From: Formosa sp030427735
Lineage (GTDB): Bacteria; Bacteroidota; Bacteroidia; Flavobacteriales; Flavobacteriaceae
Assembly: GCF_051200825.1 (NCBI RefSeq)
Contig: NZ_CP195158.1
Location: 1,984,001-2,048,000 of the forward strand
DNA: 64,000 nt
Reading direction: 5' to 3'
Positions within the stretch are counted from its first letter, which is position 1, and the number at the start of each line of letters is the position of its first letter. Below the pieces are notes generated by a model. The model saw only the letters and a program-made list of their open reading frames with translations, had not been told where the DNA came from and did not search any database. Below are positions 9,629-18,944 of the stretch, one piece after another. Both the position numbers and the translations under genes were made by a program.

Positions 9629-10773
9629 TGCATCAAAAAAAACGTATGAAAAGACAATTTTACACTTTAGTTTCGCTAACCATGATAGCGACAACCCTTA
9701 TAAGTTGTGGTAACGATAAAGCGGCACAACCCCAACAGCAGCAGCAGGCTTTACCGTTTCCTGTAACAACAGTTCCTCAAAAAAATGTAACCACTTACCA
9801 AACCTTCCCTACGAGTATAGAAGGTATTATTACCAGCGAAGTAAGAGCAAAAGTTAGTGGTTACATTCAAAAAGTATTGGTAGATGAAGGCGAAACCGTA
9901 AAAAAGGGACAAGCCTTGTTTAAACTAGAAACTCAATCGCTTAGCCAAGATGCCGATGCTGCCAAAGCTTCGGTTAATGTGGCTGAGGTAGAAGTAGAAA
10001 AGTTAAAACCTTTAGTAGAAAAAGGTATTATTAGTAATGTACAACTAGAAACAGCAAAAGCACAATTGGCGCAAGCTAAAAGTAACTACAATAGTATAAA
10101 TGCTAATATTAGTTATGCTACTGTAAAAAGCCCTGTAGATGGTGTTGTTGGTGCGATTAATTTTAGAGAAGGCTCGCTGGTAAGTGCTACAAGTCAGCGC
10201 GCATTAACAACGGTGTCGGACATCAAACAAATCTATGCGTTCTTCTCTATGAACGAAACTAAGTATTTAGATTTCCTTCAAAATACACCTGGAAATACCT
10301 TAAAAGAGAAAGTAGCAAATTTCCCTAAGGTACACCTAACATTAGCTAATGGATTCCAGTATAAAAAAGAAGGTACAATACAAACAGTTACTGGCCAGAT
10401 TGATGCTACAACTGGTACCGTAAGTTTTAGAGCGATATTTGATAACCCTAGCGGATTAATAACCAACGGAAATAGTGGTACAATTAGTATTCCTACTGTA
10501 TACGAAAATGCCGTAGTTATACCGCAGTCGGCAACTTTCGAGCAACAAGGACAAACTTTTGTGTACGTTGTTAATGGCGAAAACAAGACTGTTGCAACTC
10601 CTGTAAACGTTAAAGACAAAAACAGCCACTTATATGTTGTAGCGTCTGGCGTTAAACAAGGTGATAAAATTGTTACCAGCGGTACTGGAAAATTACGAAA
10701 CAATACAGTTATACAACCACAAGAAGTGGTTTTCGATAGTGTTTCAAAACCTATTAAACCTTTATTTCAATAA
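9628..10773 (+). CDS. RND efflux periplasmic adaptor (membrane fusion lipoprotein, AcrA/MexA type)
   Basis: A 381-residue protein that bridges the inner-membrane pump and the outer-membrane channel. The N-terminus has a lipoprotein signal ending in LISC (Cys27), so it is probably anchored by lipid. Then come a biotinyl-lipoyl half (VSGYIQKVLVDEGETVKKGQALFKLET, ~residues 75-110), an alpha-helical hairpin (~110-165), the second lipoyl half (YATVKSPVDGVVGAINFREG) and a beta-barrel/membrane-proximal region. The order matches AcrA/MexA. The ATG at 9628 overlaps the preceding stop; an alternative ATG at 9646 would give a shorter, equally good signal peptide. The permease gene follows after 22 bp. 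Confidence 0.95.
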   Translation: MHQKKRMKRQFYTLVSLTMIATTLISCGNDKAAQPQQQQQALPFPVTTVPQKNVTTYQTFPTSIEGIITSEVRAKVSGYIQKVLVDEGETVKKGQALFKLETQSLSQDADAAKASVNVAEVEVEKLKPLVEKGIISNVQLETAKAQLAQAKSNYNSINANISYATVKSPVDGVVGAINFREGSLVSATSQRALTTVSDIKQIYAFFSMNETKYLDFLQNTPGNTLKEKVANFPKVHLTLANGFQYKKEGTIQTVTGQIDATTGTVSFRAIFDNPSGLITNGNSGTISIPTVYENAVVIPQSATFEQQGQTFVYVVNGENKTVATPVNVKDKNSHLYVVASGVKQGDKIVTSGTGKLRNNTVIQPQEVVFDSVSKPIKPLFQ

Positions 10774-10795
10774 TCTTTTTAGACAATAAAGTCCT

Positions 10796-13700
10796 ATGTT
10801 AAAAACATTTATAGAGAGACCGGTACTGTCTACCGTAATCTCCATCATCATAGTTATTTTAGGGGTGCTGGGTTTTACCACACTTCCTGTAGAGCAATAC
10901 CCCGATATTGCGCCGCCAACCATTACGGTAAATGCCACCTATCCTGGTGCGAGTGCCGAAACCATTATGGAAAGTGTAATTATTCCTATTGAAGAACAGA
11001 TTAACGGGGTTGAGGGTATGACCTACATTACCTCTACCGCTTCCAACTCTGGTTCGGCATCTATTACGGTATATTTCGACCAAGAAACCGATCCGGATAT
11101 TGCGGCGGTAAACGTACAAAACCGTGTGGCACGTGCCAATCCGTTATTGCCTCAAGAAGTGATTCAAACCGGGGTTTTAACGCAAAAGCAACAAACCTCT
11201 GCCTTAATGTTCATGTCGGTGTATTCCGAAAATGAAAATTACAATGCAACCTATCTTCAGAATTACTTAAAAATTAACGTGATACCTTCTCTGCAAAGGG
11301 TTAAAGGTGTAGGAAACGTAAACGTGTTTGGTAGCCAAGATTACGCCATGCGTATTTGGTTGAAACCCGAAAAGCTTGCTGTATTTAACCTCTTGCCTGC
11401 CGATGTTACTGCGGCATTAAGAGAACAGAGTTTAGAAGCTTCGGCTGGTGCTTTGGGACAAAACGACGGACAAGCATTTACCTATACGATTACTTATAGC
11501 GGACGATTTAAATCGGAAGACCAATACAGCAACATCATAATTAAAGCCTTAGATAATGGACAATATTTACGCTTGAAGGATGTCGCCGATATTCAATTAG
11601 ATGCACAATCTTACGATTCTTATGGATTTACAGATGGAAACCCGAGTATCAACATGGGGATTTATCAAACGGCAGGATCGAACGCGCAGGAAATTATCGA
11701 GCAAATTCAATCGGAATTAGAACGTTTATCTCAAGATTTCCCTGAAGGTGTTCATTATGTTATCAATTACGATACTAACGAATTCCTTACCGCATCCATG
11801 AACAAGGTAAAACACACCCTTATTGAAGCTTTTATCTTGGTATTTATTGTAGTATTTATCTTTTTACAGGATTTCAGATCAACTTTAATCCCTGCCATTG
11901 CGGTACCTGTAGCTATTGTTGGTACGTTCTTTTTCTTGGGTGTATTTGGGTATTCTATCAACTTATTAACTTTATTTGCTTTGGTACTGGCCATCGGTAT
12001 TGTGGTAGATGATGCCATTGTGGTTGTAGAGGCCGTTCATGCCAAATTAGATGAAGGCGAACACAGTGCCAAAAAAGCAACTTTAGATGCCATGCACGAA
12101 ATTTCCGGAGCCATTATTTCCATTACCTTGGTTATGGCCGCGGTGTTTATTCCGGTTACCTTTATACAAGGACCAACAGGTGTATTTTACGAGCAATTTG
12201 GGGTAACTTTAATTGTAGCCATTTTAATTTCGGCAGTAAACGCTTTAACGTTAAGTCCAGCGTTGTGTGCTTTATTCTTAAAAGGTCACGACGAGAAAGA
12301 CCACGAAAAGAAAAGTTTCCTTCAAGGCTTTTACGACCGATTCAATAAAGGATTTAATGCCACAACGGCACGTTACGGAAAATCGTTACGTTTTTTATAT
12401 AAAAACAAATGGATTTCGGCCGCCATCTTAATTCTTGCTTCTGTAGGAATTTGGTGGGCTGCCAACACCACTCCTACTGGTTTCGTACCAGATGAAGATC
12501 GTGGTATTATTTTCATGAACGTCGAGTTACCTGCAGGATCGTCTATGGACCGTACCAATATGGTAATGCAAGATATGTACCAAAAAGCAAAACAGATACC
12601 AGGTGTTAATGGCGTAACGGTAATTAACGGTAGAAGTTTAATAAGTGGTACAGGTTCTAACTATGGTTTAGGATTTATTAAACTTAAAAATTGGGAAGAA
12701 CGCGAGAACGACGACGAAGCTGCTTCTGCAATCATTGGTAAATTGTTCGGTATCGCAGCCACCGTTCCCGAGGCTCAGATTATTTTCTTTGCACCGCCAA
12801 GTATTCCTGGATTTGGATTATCGTCAGGTTTTGAGGTTAACCTTTTAGATAAATCTGGTGGTAACTTTGCCGATTTAGAAACGGCTACACAAGACTTTAT
12901 TGGTAGTTTAATGAAGCATCCGGCCATTCAATACGGACAATCGTCTTTCAACACTAAATATCCGCAATACGAAATGGAAATTAATGTGCCGCTAGCCAAA
13001 AAATATGGCGTGCCAATTAGTTCTATTTTCGGAACCATGCAAGGTTATATTGGAGGAATTTATGCCGCCGATTTTTCTAGATTTGGTAAGCAATACCGTG
13101 TGTATGTACAAGCCGCACCAGAAAATCGTTCGGAAAAAGAATCCTTAAACGAATTATACATTAAAACAGGGAGTGGCGACATGACGCCTATTACCCAGTT
13201 TGTAAAACTTAAGCGTGTTTACGGACCGCAATCGGTAACACGTTTTAACTTATATAATTCCACTAAAATTTCTGGAGCTTCAAACCCTGGATTTAGTACT
13301 GGTGATGCTATTAGCATTATTGAGGAAGAGCTTAAAAACCTACCAACCCAATACGATGTGGCGTATTCTGGTTTAACACGTGAAGAGGTAAGTGCGGGTA
13401 ACCAAACTGTTATTATTTTCATTTTATGTGTGGTATTTGTGTACTTCTTGTTAGCGGCGCAATACGAAAGTTATTTATTACCATTTGCTGTAATTTTATC
13501 GCTTCCGTTAGGGGTGTTTGGAGCCTTTTTCACAACAAAAATGATGGGCTTACAAAACAATATCTATTTCCAGATTGCCTTAATTATGTTAGTTGGATTA
13601 TTGGCTAAGAATGCGATTTTAATTGTGGAATTTGCTGTACAACGCCGCAGACATGGCGAAAGTATTCCAGACGCTGCGATACATGGTGCACAAGCACGTT

Positions 13701-13942
13701 TACGACCTATTTTAATGACTTCGTTTGCTTTCATTTTAGGTTTAATGCCATTGGTATTGGCTAAAGGTGTTGGTGCCGAAGGAAACAACTCTATTGGTAG
13801 TGGTGCTGCCGGAGGTATGTTAATAGGTACACTTTTAGGGGTATTTGTAATTCCAATCCTCTTTATTTTATTCCAATGGTTACAAGAAAAAGTATCCAGT
13901 AAACCTGCAGTAATAGAACAACACATTGAAGAAGAAAAATAA
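10796..13942 (+). CDS. RND multidrug efflux permease (AcrB/MexB, HAE1 family)
   Basis: A 1048-residue inner-membrane proton-drug antiporter, full length for the AcrB family. It opens with MLKTFIERPVLSTVISIIIVILGVLG, the first transmembrane helix, and PVEQYPDIAPP follows. The two large periplasmic loops alternate with helix bundles at ~residues 340-490 and ~870-1030. The proton-relay aspartates are in VLAIGIVVDDAIVVVEAV in the first bundle. The second bundle has LVGLLAKNAILIVEFA and the RLRPILMTS motif. It works with the adaptor upstream and the TolC-like channel downstream to expel hydrophobic compounds across both membranes. Its substrates cannot be read from the sequence. Confidence 0.97.
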   Translation: MLKTFIERPVLSTVISIIIVILGVLGFTTLPVEQYPDIAPPTITVNATYPGASAETIMESVIIPIEEQINGVEGMTYITSTASNSGSASITVYFDQETDPDIAAVNVQNRVARANPLLPQEVIQTGVLTQKQQTSALMFMSVYSENENYNATYLQNYLKINVIPSLQRVKGVGNVNVFGSQDYAMRIWLKPEKLAVFNLLPADVTAALREQSLEASAGALGQNDGQAFTYTITYSGRFKSEDQYSNIIIKALDNGQYLRLKDVADIQLDAQSYDSYGFTDGNPSINMGIYQTAGSNAQEIIEQIQSELERLSQDFPEGVHYVINYDTNEFLTASMNKVKHTLIEAFILVFIVVFIFLQDFRSTLIPAIAVPVAIVGTFFFLGVFGYSINLLTLFALVLAIGIVVDDAIVVVEAVHAKLDEGEHSAKKATLDAMHEISGAIISITLVMAAVFIPVTFIQGPTGVFYEQFGVTLIVAILISAVNALTLSPALCALFLKGHDEKDHEKKSFLQGFYDRFNKGFNATTARYGKSLRFLYKNKWISAAILILASVGIWWAANTTPTGFVPDEDRGIIFMNVELPAGSSMDRTNMVMQDMYQKAKQIPGVNGVTVINGRSLISGTGSNYGLGFIKLKNWEERENDDEAASAIIGKLFGIAATVPEAQIIFFAPPSIPGFGLSSGFEVNLLDKSGGNFADLETATQDFIGSLMKHPAIQYGQSSFNTKYPQYEMEINVPLAKKYGVPISSIFGTMQGYIGGIYAADFSRFGKQYRVYVQAAPENRSEKESLNELYIKTGSGDMTPITQFVKLKRVYGPQSVTRFNLYNSTKISGASNPGFSTGDAISIIEEELKNLPTQYDVAYSGLTREEVSAGNQTVIIFILCVVFVYFLLAAQYESYLLPFAVILSLPLGVFGAFFTTKMMGLQNNIYFQIALIMLVGLLAKNAILIVEFAVQRRRHGESIPDAAIHGAQARLRPILMTSFAFILGLMPLVLAKGVGAEGNNSIGSGAAGGMLIGTLLGVFVIPILFILFQWLQEKVSSKPAVIEQHIEEEK

Positions 13943-13943
13943 T

Positions 13944-15356
13944 ATGACATCAAAACTAAAATACAATACATTAAAATTTGTAGTCTTAATTTTGGTTGGA
14001 ACCACATTACAAAGTTGTTTTGTGGCAAAAAATTACGAACGCCCAGAATTTGAAGAAACTACAAATTTATACCGAACAGATAATCTGCCAACCGATAGTC
14101 TATCGATGGCAGATGTATCTTGGAAAGACCTGTTTACCGATTCGTATTTAAATCAGTATATCGAAGAAGGTTTACAAAATAACATCGATATCAGGATAGC
14201 GTTACAGCAAATGGCAGCTGCCGAGGCGTATGCCAAGCAAGGCAAAGCAGGATATTATCCATCGCTATCTGTAAACCCTACTGTTACCCACCAAGAATTG
14301 TCTAAAAACAGCCAGTTTGGATCGTTTTTCGATGGTGGTTTAACACAGTATCAACTTTCAGCAGACCTGTCTTGGGAAGCAGATATTTGGGGAAAAATAA
14401 GAAGTACCAAACGTGCTTCTGACGCCAGTTATTTACAATCGGTTGCAGCCCATAAGGCTGTTAAAACAACTCTGGTATCTAGCATTGCCTCTACCTATTA
14501 TCAGCTTTTAGCTTTAGATATGCAATTAAAAGTTACTAACGAAACTATTCAGGCTAGAGAAAAAAGTGTTGAAACCATCCAAGCTTTAAAAGAGTCTGGC
14601 CAAGTAAACCAAGTTGCGGTAGACCAAACTATCGCGCAATACAACAGCGCCTTGGCTTTGAAAATAGATATTGAAAAAGCCATTTTCCAAACCGAAAACA
14701 TTTTCAGTTTGCTTTTAGGAAAAACAGGACAAGACATTTTACGTTCAGATTTAGATCAACAAGTATTAGACGTTGCCCTTAAAACAGGTGTACCATCGGT
14801 ATTACTACGCAATCGTCCAGATGTTATGGCGGCAGAATATGGTTTAATTAATGCTTTCGAATTGACCAATGTGGCAAAAAGTAACTTCTACCCATCTTTA
14901 ACGTTAACAGCTTCGGGAGGTTTTCAAAGTTTAGATTTAAAAGATTGGATAAGTGCCAATTCTATTTTTGCTAATATAGTTGGTGGTTTGGCGCAACCTA
15001 TATTTAATAAACGCGCTATAAAAACCCAATACGAAGTCGCTCAAGCCCAACAGGAACAAGCCTTATTGAATTTCGAAAAACAGCTATTAGTTGCTGGAAA
15101 TGAAGTTTCGGATGCCTTATATGTGTACGAAGCAGAAACTAAAAAATTCGAATTTAGAGAAAAAGAAGTTGAAGCTTTACGACAAGCCGAAACCAATTCT
15201 GAAATTCTGTTGAATTACGGTTACGCCAATTATTTAGATTTATTAACCGCAAGAACAGCGGCCTTAAATGCCGAATTAAATGTTGTAGACACGAAATTAA
15301 ATCAATTACTTAGTGTGGTAAATTTATATGAAGCCCTTGGTGGTGGATGGCAATAA
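13944..15356 (+). CDS. TolC-like outer-membrane efflux lipoprotein (NodT family)
   Basis: A 470-residue outer-membrane channel lipoprotein. The signal peptide ends in a lipobox (TTLQSC, Cys25), and two outer-membrane efflux protein repeats follow. NodT-family marks are NYERPEF near the start, WEADIWGKIRS (~residues 145-155) and RNRPDVMAAEYGL (~290-302). Long coiled-coil helices rich in Ala, Gln and Glu make the periplasmic tunnel. The start is the ATG one base after the permease stop; a TTG 18 bp upstream is also in frame, but it would lengthen the signal peptide needlessly and overlap the permease. It is the third component of the pump. A hairpin terminator follows at 15377. Confidence 0.95.
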   Translation: MTSKLKYNTLKFVVLILVGTTLQSCFVAKNYERPEFEETTNLYRTDNLPTDSLSMADVSWKDLFTDSYLNQYIEEGLQNNIDIRIALQQMAAAEAYAKQGKAGYYPSLSVNPTVTHQELSKNSQFGSFFDGGLTQYQLSADLSWEADIWGKIRSTKRASDASYLQSVAAHKAVKTTLVSSIASTYYQLLALDMQLKVTNETIQAREKSVETIQALKESGQVNQVAVDQTIAQYNSALALKIDIEKAIFQTENIFSLLLGKTGQDILRSDLDQQVLDVALKTGVPSVLLRNRPDVMAAEYGLINAFELTNVAKSNFYPSLTLTASGGFQSLDLKDWISANSIFANIVGGLAQPIFNKRAIKTQYEVAQAQQEQALLNFEKQLLVAGNEVSDALYVYEAETKKFEFREKEVEALRQAETNSEILLNYGYANYLDLLTARTAALNAELNVVDTKLNQLLSVVNLYEALGGGWQ

Positions 15357-15376
15357 ACCCCACAAAACCCAATACA

Positions 15377-15418
15377 ACAAAAGGTCTTTTATGTAAATAA
15401 TTGGCCTTTTGTATTTTA
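15377..15418 (+). terminator. Rho-independent terminator of the efflux operon
   Basis: ACAAAAGGTC (15377-15386) pairs with GGCCTTTTGT (15403-15412) with one wobble, followed by ATTTTA. It lies 21 bp after the TolC-like stop. Confidence 0.75.
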
Positions 15419-15504
15419 ATTAGCTATATATCTGGTTTATTGCTAGCTTAAAACCTAATTGCGTATTTCTATAAAAAATCATTTTTCTATTTACTTGATT
15501 TACA

Positions 15505-15512
15505 TATATTTG
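15505..15512 (+). promoter_or_regulatory. -7 promoter element (TATATTTG) of the first M28 peptidase
   Basis: TATATTTG fits TAnnTTTG exactly and ends 18 bp before the ATG. The region ~20 bp upstream is T-rich, but no clear -33 TTTG is visible. Confidence 0.5.
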
Positions 15513-15530
15513 GCAAACTAAAAAAATCGC

Positions 15531-16577
15531 ATGTCAATACAATTTTTCACGATTCTTAGTGCCTTTATTATGGTAGGATCTTGTGCAACTACAAAGTACA
15601 CGACTAAAATCGAAAACCAGAAAAAAGCCATTACCATTATAGATACTGCACTGGTATCGCACTACGCAAAAAGCATCACCATTCCCGAATTAAAAACGCA
15701 TTTAACTATTTATGCATCCGATTCGTTAGAAGGTCGTGCAACAGGAGAAGAAGGTCAGAAAAAAGCAGCTAATTATTTAAAACACATCTATAAAGAGCAA
15801 CACATTGCGTCTCCTATAGCAGATTCTGTGTATTTTCAAGTTGTACCAGAATCGTTCTTACCCGAAGGCACAGGTACGTCGGAAAATGTTTTAGCCTATA
15901 TACCAGGTTCCGAAAAACCGGAAGAAGTACTTATCATCTCTGCCCATTTAGATCATGTTGGGGTAACCAATGGCGAAATTTATAATGGTGCAGACGACGA
16001 TGGCTCTGGTACGGTTGCGATATTAGAAATTGCACAAGCATTTAAACAAGCAGCTTTAGACGGACATGCCCCGAAACGCTCTGTATTATTTTTACATGTT
16101 ACAGGCGAAGAAATTGGTTTATATGGTTCACGATTTTACACCGAACATCCTGTATTTCCGTTAAAAAACACAATAGCCGATTTAAATATAGATATGATTG
16201 GTCGTGTAGACGATAAACATGCCAGCAACCCTAATTATATTTACTTAATAGGCTCTAATAGATTGAGTAACGATTTGCATTTTATATCTGAAAAAGTAAA
16301 CGACACGTATTTTAATTTCGATTTAGATTATACGTTTAACCAAGACAACGACCCAAACCGTTTTTATTACCGATCGGATCATTACAATTTTGCCAAACAT
16401 AATATTCCTATTATATTTTATTTTAATGGTACACACCAAGATTACCACCAACCTACAGATACAGTCGATAAAATAAATTTCAAGCTGCTACAAAAGCGAG
16501 CCCAATATGTATTTGCTACAGCGTGGCAATTAGCCAACCAAGCGCAAAGACCACGTTTAAATAATGATGACAACTAA
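15531..16577 (+). CDS. M28 family metallopeptidase lipoprotein, short form without PA domain
   Basis: A 348-residue lipoprotein (lipobox MVGSC, Cys18) with an M28 di-zinc aminopeptidase fold. The candidate metal-binding and catalytic motifs are in order: SAHLDH, NGADDDGSG, TGEEIG, NIDMIGR and GTHQDYHQPTDT. An N-terminal segment (YASDSLEGRATGEEGQKKA) precedes the catalytic domain. It is a close paralogue of the next gene, but the ~150-residue PA insertion of that protein is absent: YFQVVPES runs almost directly into SENVLAYIPGSEKPEE. Its likely job is release of N-terminal residues from peptides in the periplasm or at the cell surface, with substrate unknown. It has its own TATATTTG promoter. 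Confidence 0.93.
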   Translation: MSIQFFTILSAFIMVGSCATTKYTTKIENQKKAITIIDTALVSHYAKSITIPELKTHLTIYASDSLEGRATGEEGQKKAANYLKHIYKEQHIASPIADSVYFQVVPESFLPEGTGTSENVLAYIPGSEKPEEVLIISAHLDHVGVTNGEIYNGADDDGSGTVAILEIAQAFKQAALDGHAPKRSVLFLHVTGEEIGLYGSRFYTEHPVFPLKNTIADLNIDMIGRVDDKHASNPNYIYLIGSNRLSNDLHFISEKVNDTYFNFDLDYTFNQDNDPNRFYYRSDHYNFAKHNIPIIFYFNGTHQDYHQPTDTVDKINFKLLQKRAQYVFATAWQLANQAQRPRLNNDDN

Positions 16578-16674
16578 GCCAGAGCCTATAATTTTTTGTT
16601 AAAAACAACAAGCAAACAATCAGATGTTTGTGCTTATTTTGTAATATCGCAATCCTAACCCTTAAACGTAATTC

Positions 16675-18228
16675 ATGAAAAAAACATTCATGCTATCTAG
16701 TATGGCTGTACTTACATTGGCCTGTAGTACAACCAAAAATGTAAGCACGACTAAGCCAACTGAAATTCACGATGTTAATTTTTACGCCAACACCATCACT
16801 TCCGATGAATTAAAAAAAGATCTATACACCTATGCTTCCGATGAATTTGAAGGACGTGAAACAGGAGAAGAAGGTCAGAAAAAAGCTGTAGAGTTTTTAA
16901 AACAACGGTATGTCGATTTAGGCATTCCTTCGGCAAAAACAAATGGCGATTATTTTCAAGAAGTGCCTCTAGAAGTTATTAAAACTCCAGAAGTTACATT
17001 AAACGTTAACAATACCGATTTTGAATTAATTTCAGATTTTATTTCTGTACTTCCTAGCGCATCAAACACCATAAACACCACAAACATTATTTATGCTGGC
17101 TATGGTATAGAAACCGAAAATTATTCCGATTACACCACTTTAGATGTTAAAGACAAAGTCGTTTTGTTTAAAGCTGGAGAGCCTAAAAATACTGACGGCA
17201 CCTACACCATTTCAGGAACAACAACTACAAGCAAATGGTCTAATTTCAGACAAGAATTCGCTTTAAAGAGAGACCTTGCCAAAAGTAAAGGTGCTAGAGC
17301 CATTTTATTTTACGCGCCAGACATTTACGATATGGCTGCCAATCGCTATGGTAAATCGCATGGTAGAATGACGCTTCAAGACAAAGAAGAAGAACTGTTC
17401 TTTTTTGTTATAAACACCAAGTTAGCAGAAACCATTTTACCTAGCATACAAACCGAAAGTGCACCTCAAACATTAGCCTCTAACTTCAAGCTAAACTATA
17501 AAAAGGTAAGCGAAGATTTTAACTCCGAAAACGTTGCTGCATTTATTAAAGGCTCTGAAAAACCAGACGAAATTATAGTAATATCGGCACATTTAGATCA
17601 CGAAGGTATTAAAGATGGCGAGGTATATAATGGTGCAGACGACGATGGTTCTGGAACAGTTGCCATTTTAGAAATAGCTGAAGCTTTTAAACAAGCGCAA
17701 AACAATAACGAAGGCCCAAAACGTTCTGTTTTATTTTTGCATGTAACAGGCGAAGAAAAGGGACTTTTAGGATCTAGCTACTACGCCGATATCGATCCTA
17801 TAAAACCTTTAAACAACACTATGGTTGATTTAAATATCGACATGATAGGCAGAACCGATCCTACCAGAAAAAACACCAACAGAAACTATGTGTATTTAAT
17901 AGGAAGCGATAAACTAAGTACAGACTTACACAACATTTCGGAAGCTGTAAACAAATCGTGTTGTAATATTGAATTGGATTACACTTTTAACGACGATAAC
18001 GATCCGAACCGCTTTTATTACCGATCGGACCACTACAATTTTGCTAAAAACAATATCCCTGTTATTTTTTATTTTAACGGTACACATGCCGATTACCATA
18101 AACCAACAGACACTCCGGATAAGATTGAATACGATTTACTAGAAAACAGAACGCGTTTAATATTTTACACGGCTTGGGAACTGGCTAACCGCGATAATAA
18201 AATAGTGGTAGATAAAGCTGTAAAATAA
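16675..18228 (+). CDS. M28 family metallopeptidase lipoprotein with PA domain
   Basis: A 517-residue lipoprotein (TLACS, Cys17). After an N-terminal segment nearly identical in plan to the preceding gene (YASDEFEGRETGEEGQKKA), a protease-associated domain occupies ~residues 100-285 (IIYAGYGIETENYSDY, DVKDKVVLFKAGEP, KSKGARAILFYAPD). The M28 catalytic domain follows with SAHLDH, NGADDDGSG, TGEEKG, NIDMIGR and GTHADYHKPTDTPDK. All expected zinc ligands are visible. The 97-bp gap to its paralogue and the shared motifs indicate a tandem duplication. It probably trims peptides outside the inner membrane; the PA domain may limit substrate entry. A strong terminator lies at 18291. Confidence 0.95.
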   Translation: MKKTFMLSSMAVLTLACSTTKNVSTTKPTEIHDVNFYANTITSDELKKDLYTYASDEFEGRETGEEGQKKAVEFLKQRYVDLGIPSAKTNGDYFQEVPLEVIKTPEVTLNVNNTDFELISDFISVLPSASNTINTTNIIYAGYGIETENYSDYTTLDVKDKVVLFKAGEPKNTDGTYTISGTTTTSKWSNFRQEFALKRDLAKSKGARAILFYAPDIYDMAANRYGKSHGRMTLQDKEEELFFFVINTKLAETILPSIQTESAPQTLASNFKLNYKKVSEDFNSENVAAFIKGSEKPDEIIVISAHLDHEGIKDGEVYNGADDDGSGTVAILEIAEAFKQAQNNNEGPKRSVLFLHVTGEEKGLLGSSYYADIDPIKPLNNTMVDLNIDMIGRTDPTRKNTNRNYVYLIGSDKLSTDLHNISEAVNKSCCNIELDYTFNDDNDPNRFYYRSDHYNFAKNNIPVIFYFNGTHADYHKPTDTPDKIEYDLLENRTRLIFYTAWELANRDNKIVVDKAVK

Positions 18229-18290
18229 CATCATACCAACCAAACATGGAAACTAAACCACTATCGACTAGAAGTCCATAGGTGTGTTAC

Positions 18291-18319
18291 GAGAGAGACT
18301 AAAGTCTCTCTTTTTTTTT
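18291..18319 (+). terminator. Rho-independent terminator after the M28 pair
   Basis: GAGAGAC and GTCTCTC form a hairpin with a TAAA tetraloop, followed directly by nine T residues (18311-18319). Confidence 0.9.
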
Positions 18320-18915
18320 CTCGACTTATTATAAATTAGAATTATATGAATTGGGGTACTGTGATGCTCCAAATGTATTTACCACTTCATCCGTTATATT
18401 ACCTGTACATCGAATTCCATGTCTAGTTGCCTAAAACTGTCTAGCCCAATACATTTTTCCTATTTAAAGAAATTCCTGTTGCAATTTTCTCGAACATCTC
18501 TCCTTCAACTGTTTCACCAAAAACTAATACTTTGCTTTAGGAAATATTCTATATGATGATAAATACAATCTTAACTTAAGCTCCTTTTAATTTTTCTAAT
18601 TCTTCTTTAATACAAATCTGAATGAGCAAGTCTCGACAACGCAACTAAAAGTCTCCTTTCAACCCTTTATATCTATACTTCGTTGTCCAAACTATATGAC
18701 AACTCAATTCCGTTGATATCCTTATATCTTATAAAGATATAATTTTATTTTACTTAAGTGATGTAATGAAATTACAGGGTTTTAGCCACTAATTTGAAAT
18801 CAATAAAAACCGCATCAATTTTACTTATACAAAAACCTTTCATCTATAAAAAAAAAAAAATAGAAATATGTTAAAATTTACGGTTTTTCCCCAATAGGTT
18901 GAAATTTAAAATTGA

Positions 18916-18923
18916 TAAGTTTG
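18916..18923 (+). promoter_or_regulatory. -7 promoter element (TAAGTTTG) of the beta-barrel gene
   Basis: TAAGTTTG fits TAnnTTTG exactly and ends 21 bp before the ATG at 18945. A TTG at 18899 is upstream, but the 14-bp spacer is shorter than usual. Confidence 0.45.
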
Positions 18924-18944
18924 ATTTTAACTTAAAACTAAATC

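Larger units (their letters stand above)
18229..18944. other. 716-bp gene-free stretch; possible decayed minus-strand gene
   Basis: After the terminator at 18291 there is no intact gene. Read on the minus strand, roughly 18330-18720 contains coding-looking pieces broken by stops and frame changes: DINGIELSYSLDNEV, then LRCRDLLIQICIKEELEKLKGA, then KVLVFGETVEGEMFEKIATG, then HGIRCTGNITDEVVNTFGAS. I do not recognise the family. A small hairpin TATATCTT-ATA-AAGATATA lies near 18723-18741, followed by T-rich sequence. The rest is AT-rich with no further signal visible. A decayed gene is a tentative reading. Confidence 0.35.

Noticed and set aside
13564..14028. A 154-residue minus-strand reading frame across the permease/TolC junction
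   Set aside because: It is antisense to two well-supported genes; it has no recognisable domain or promoter.
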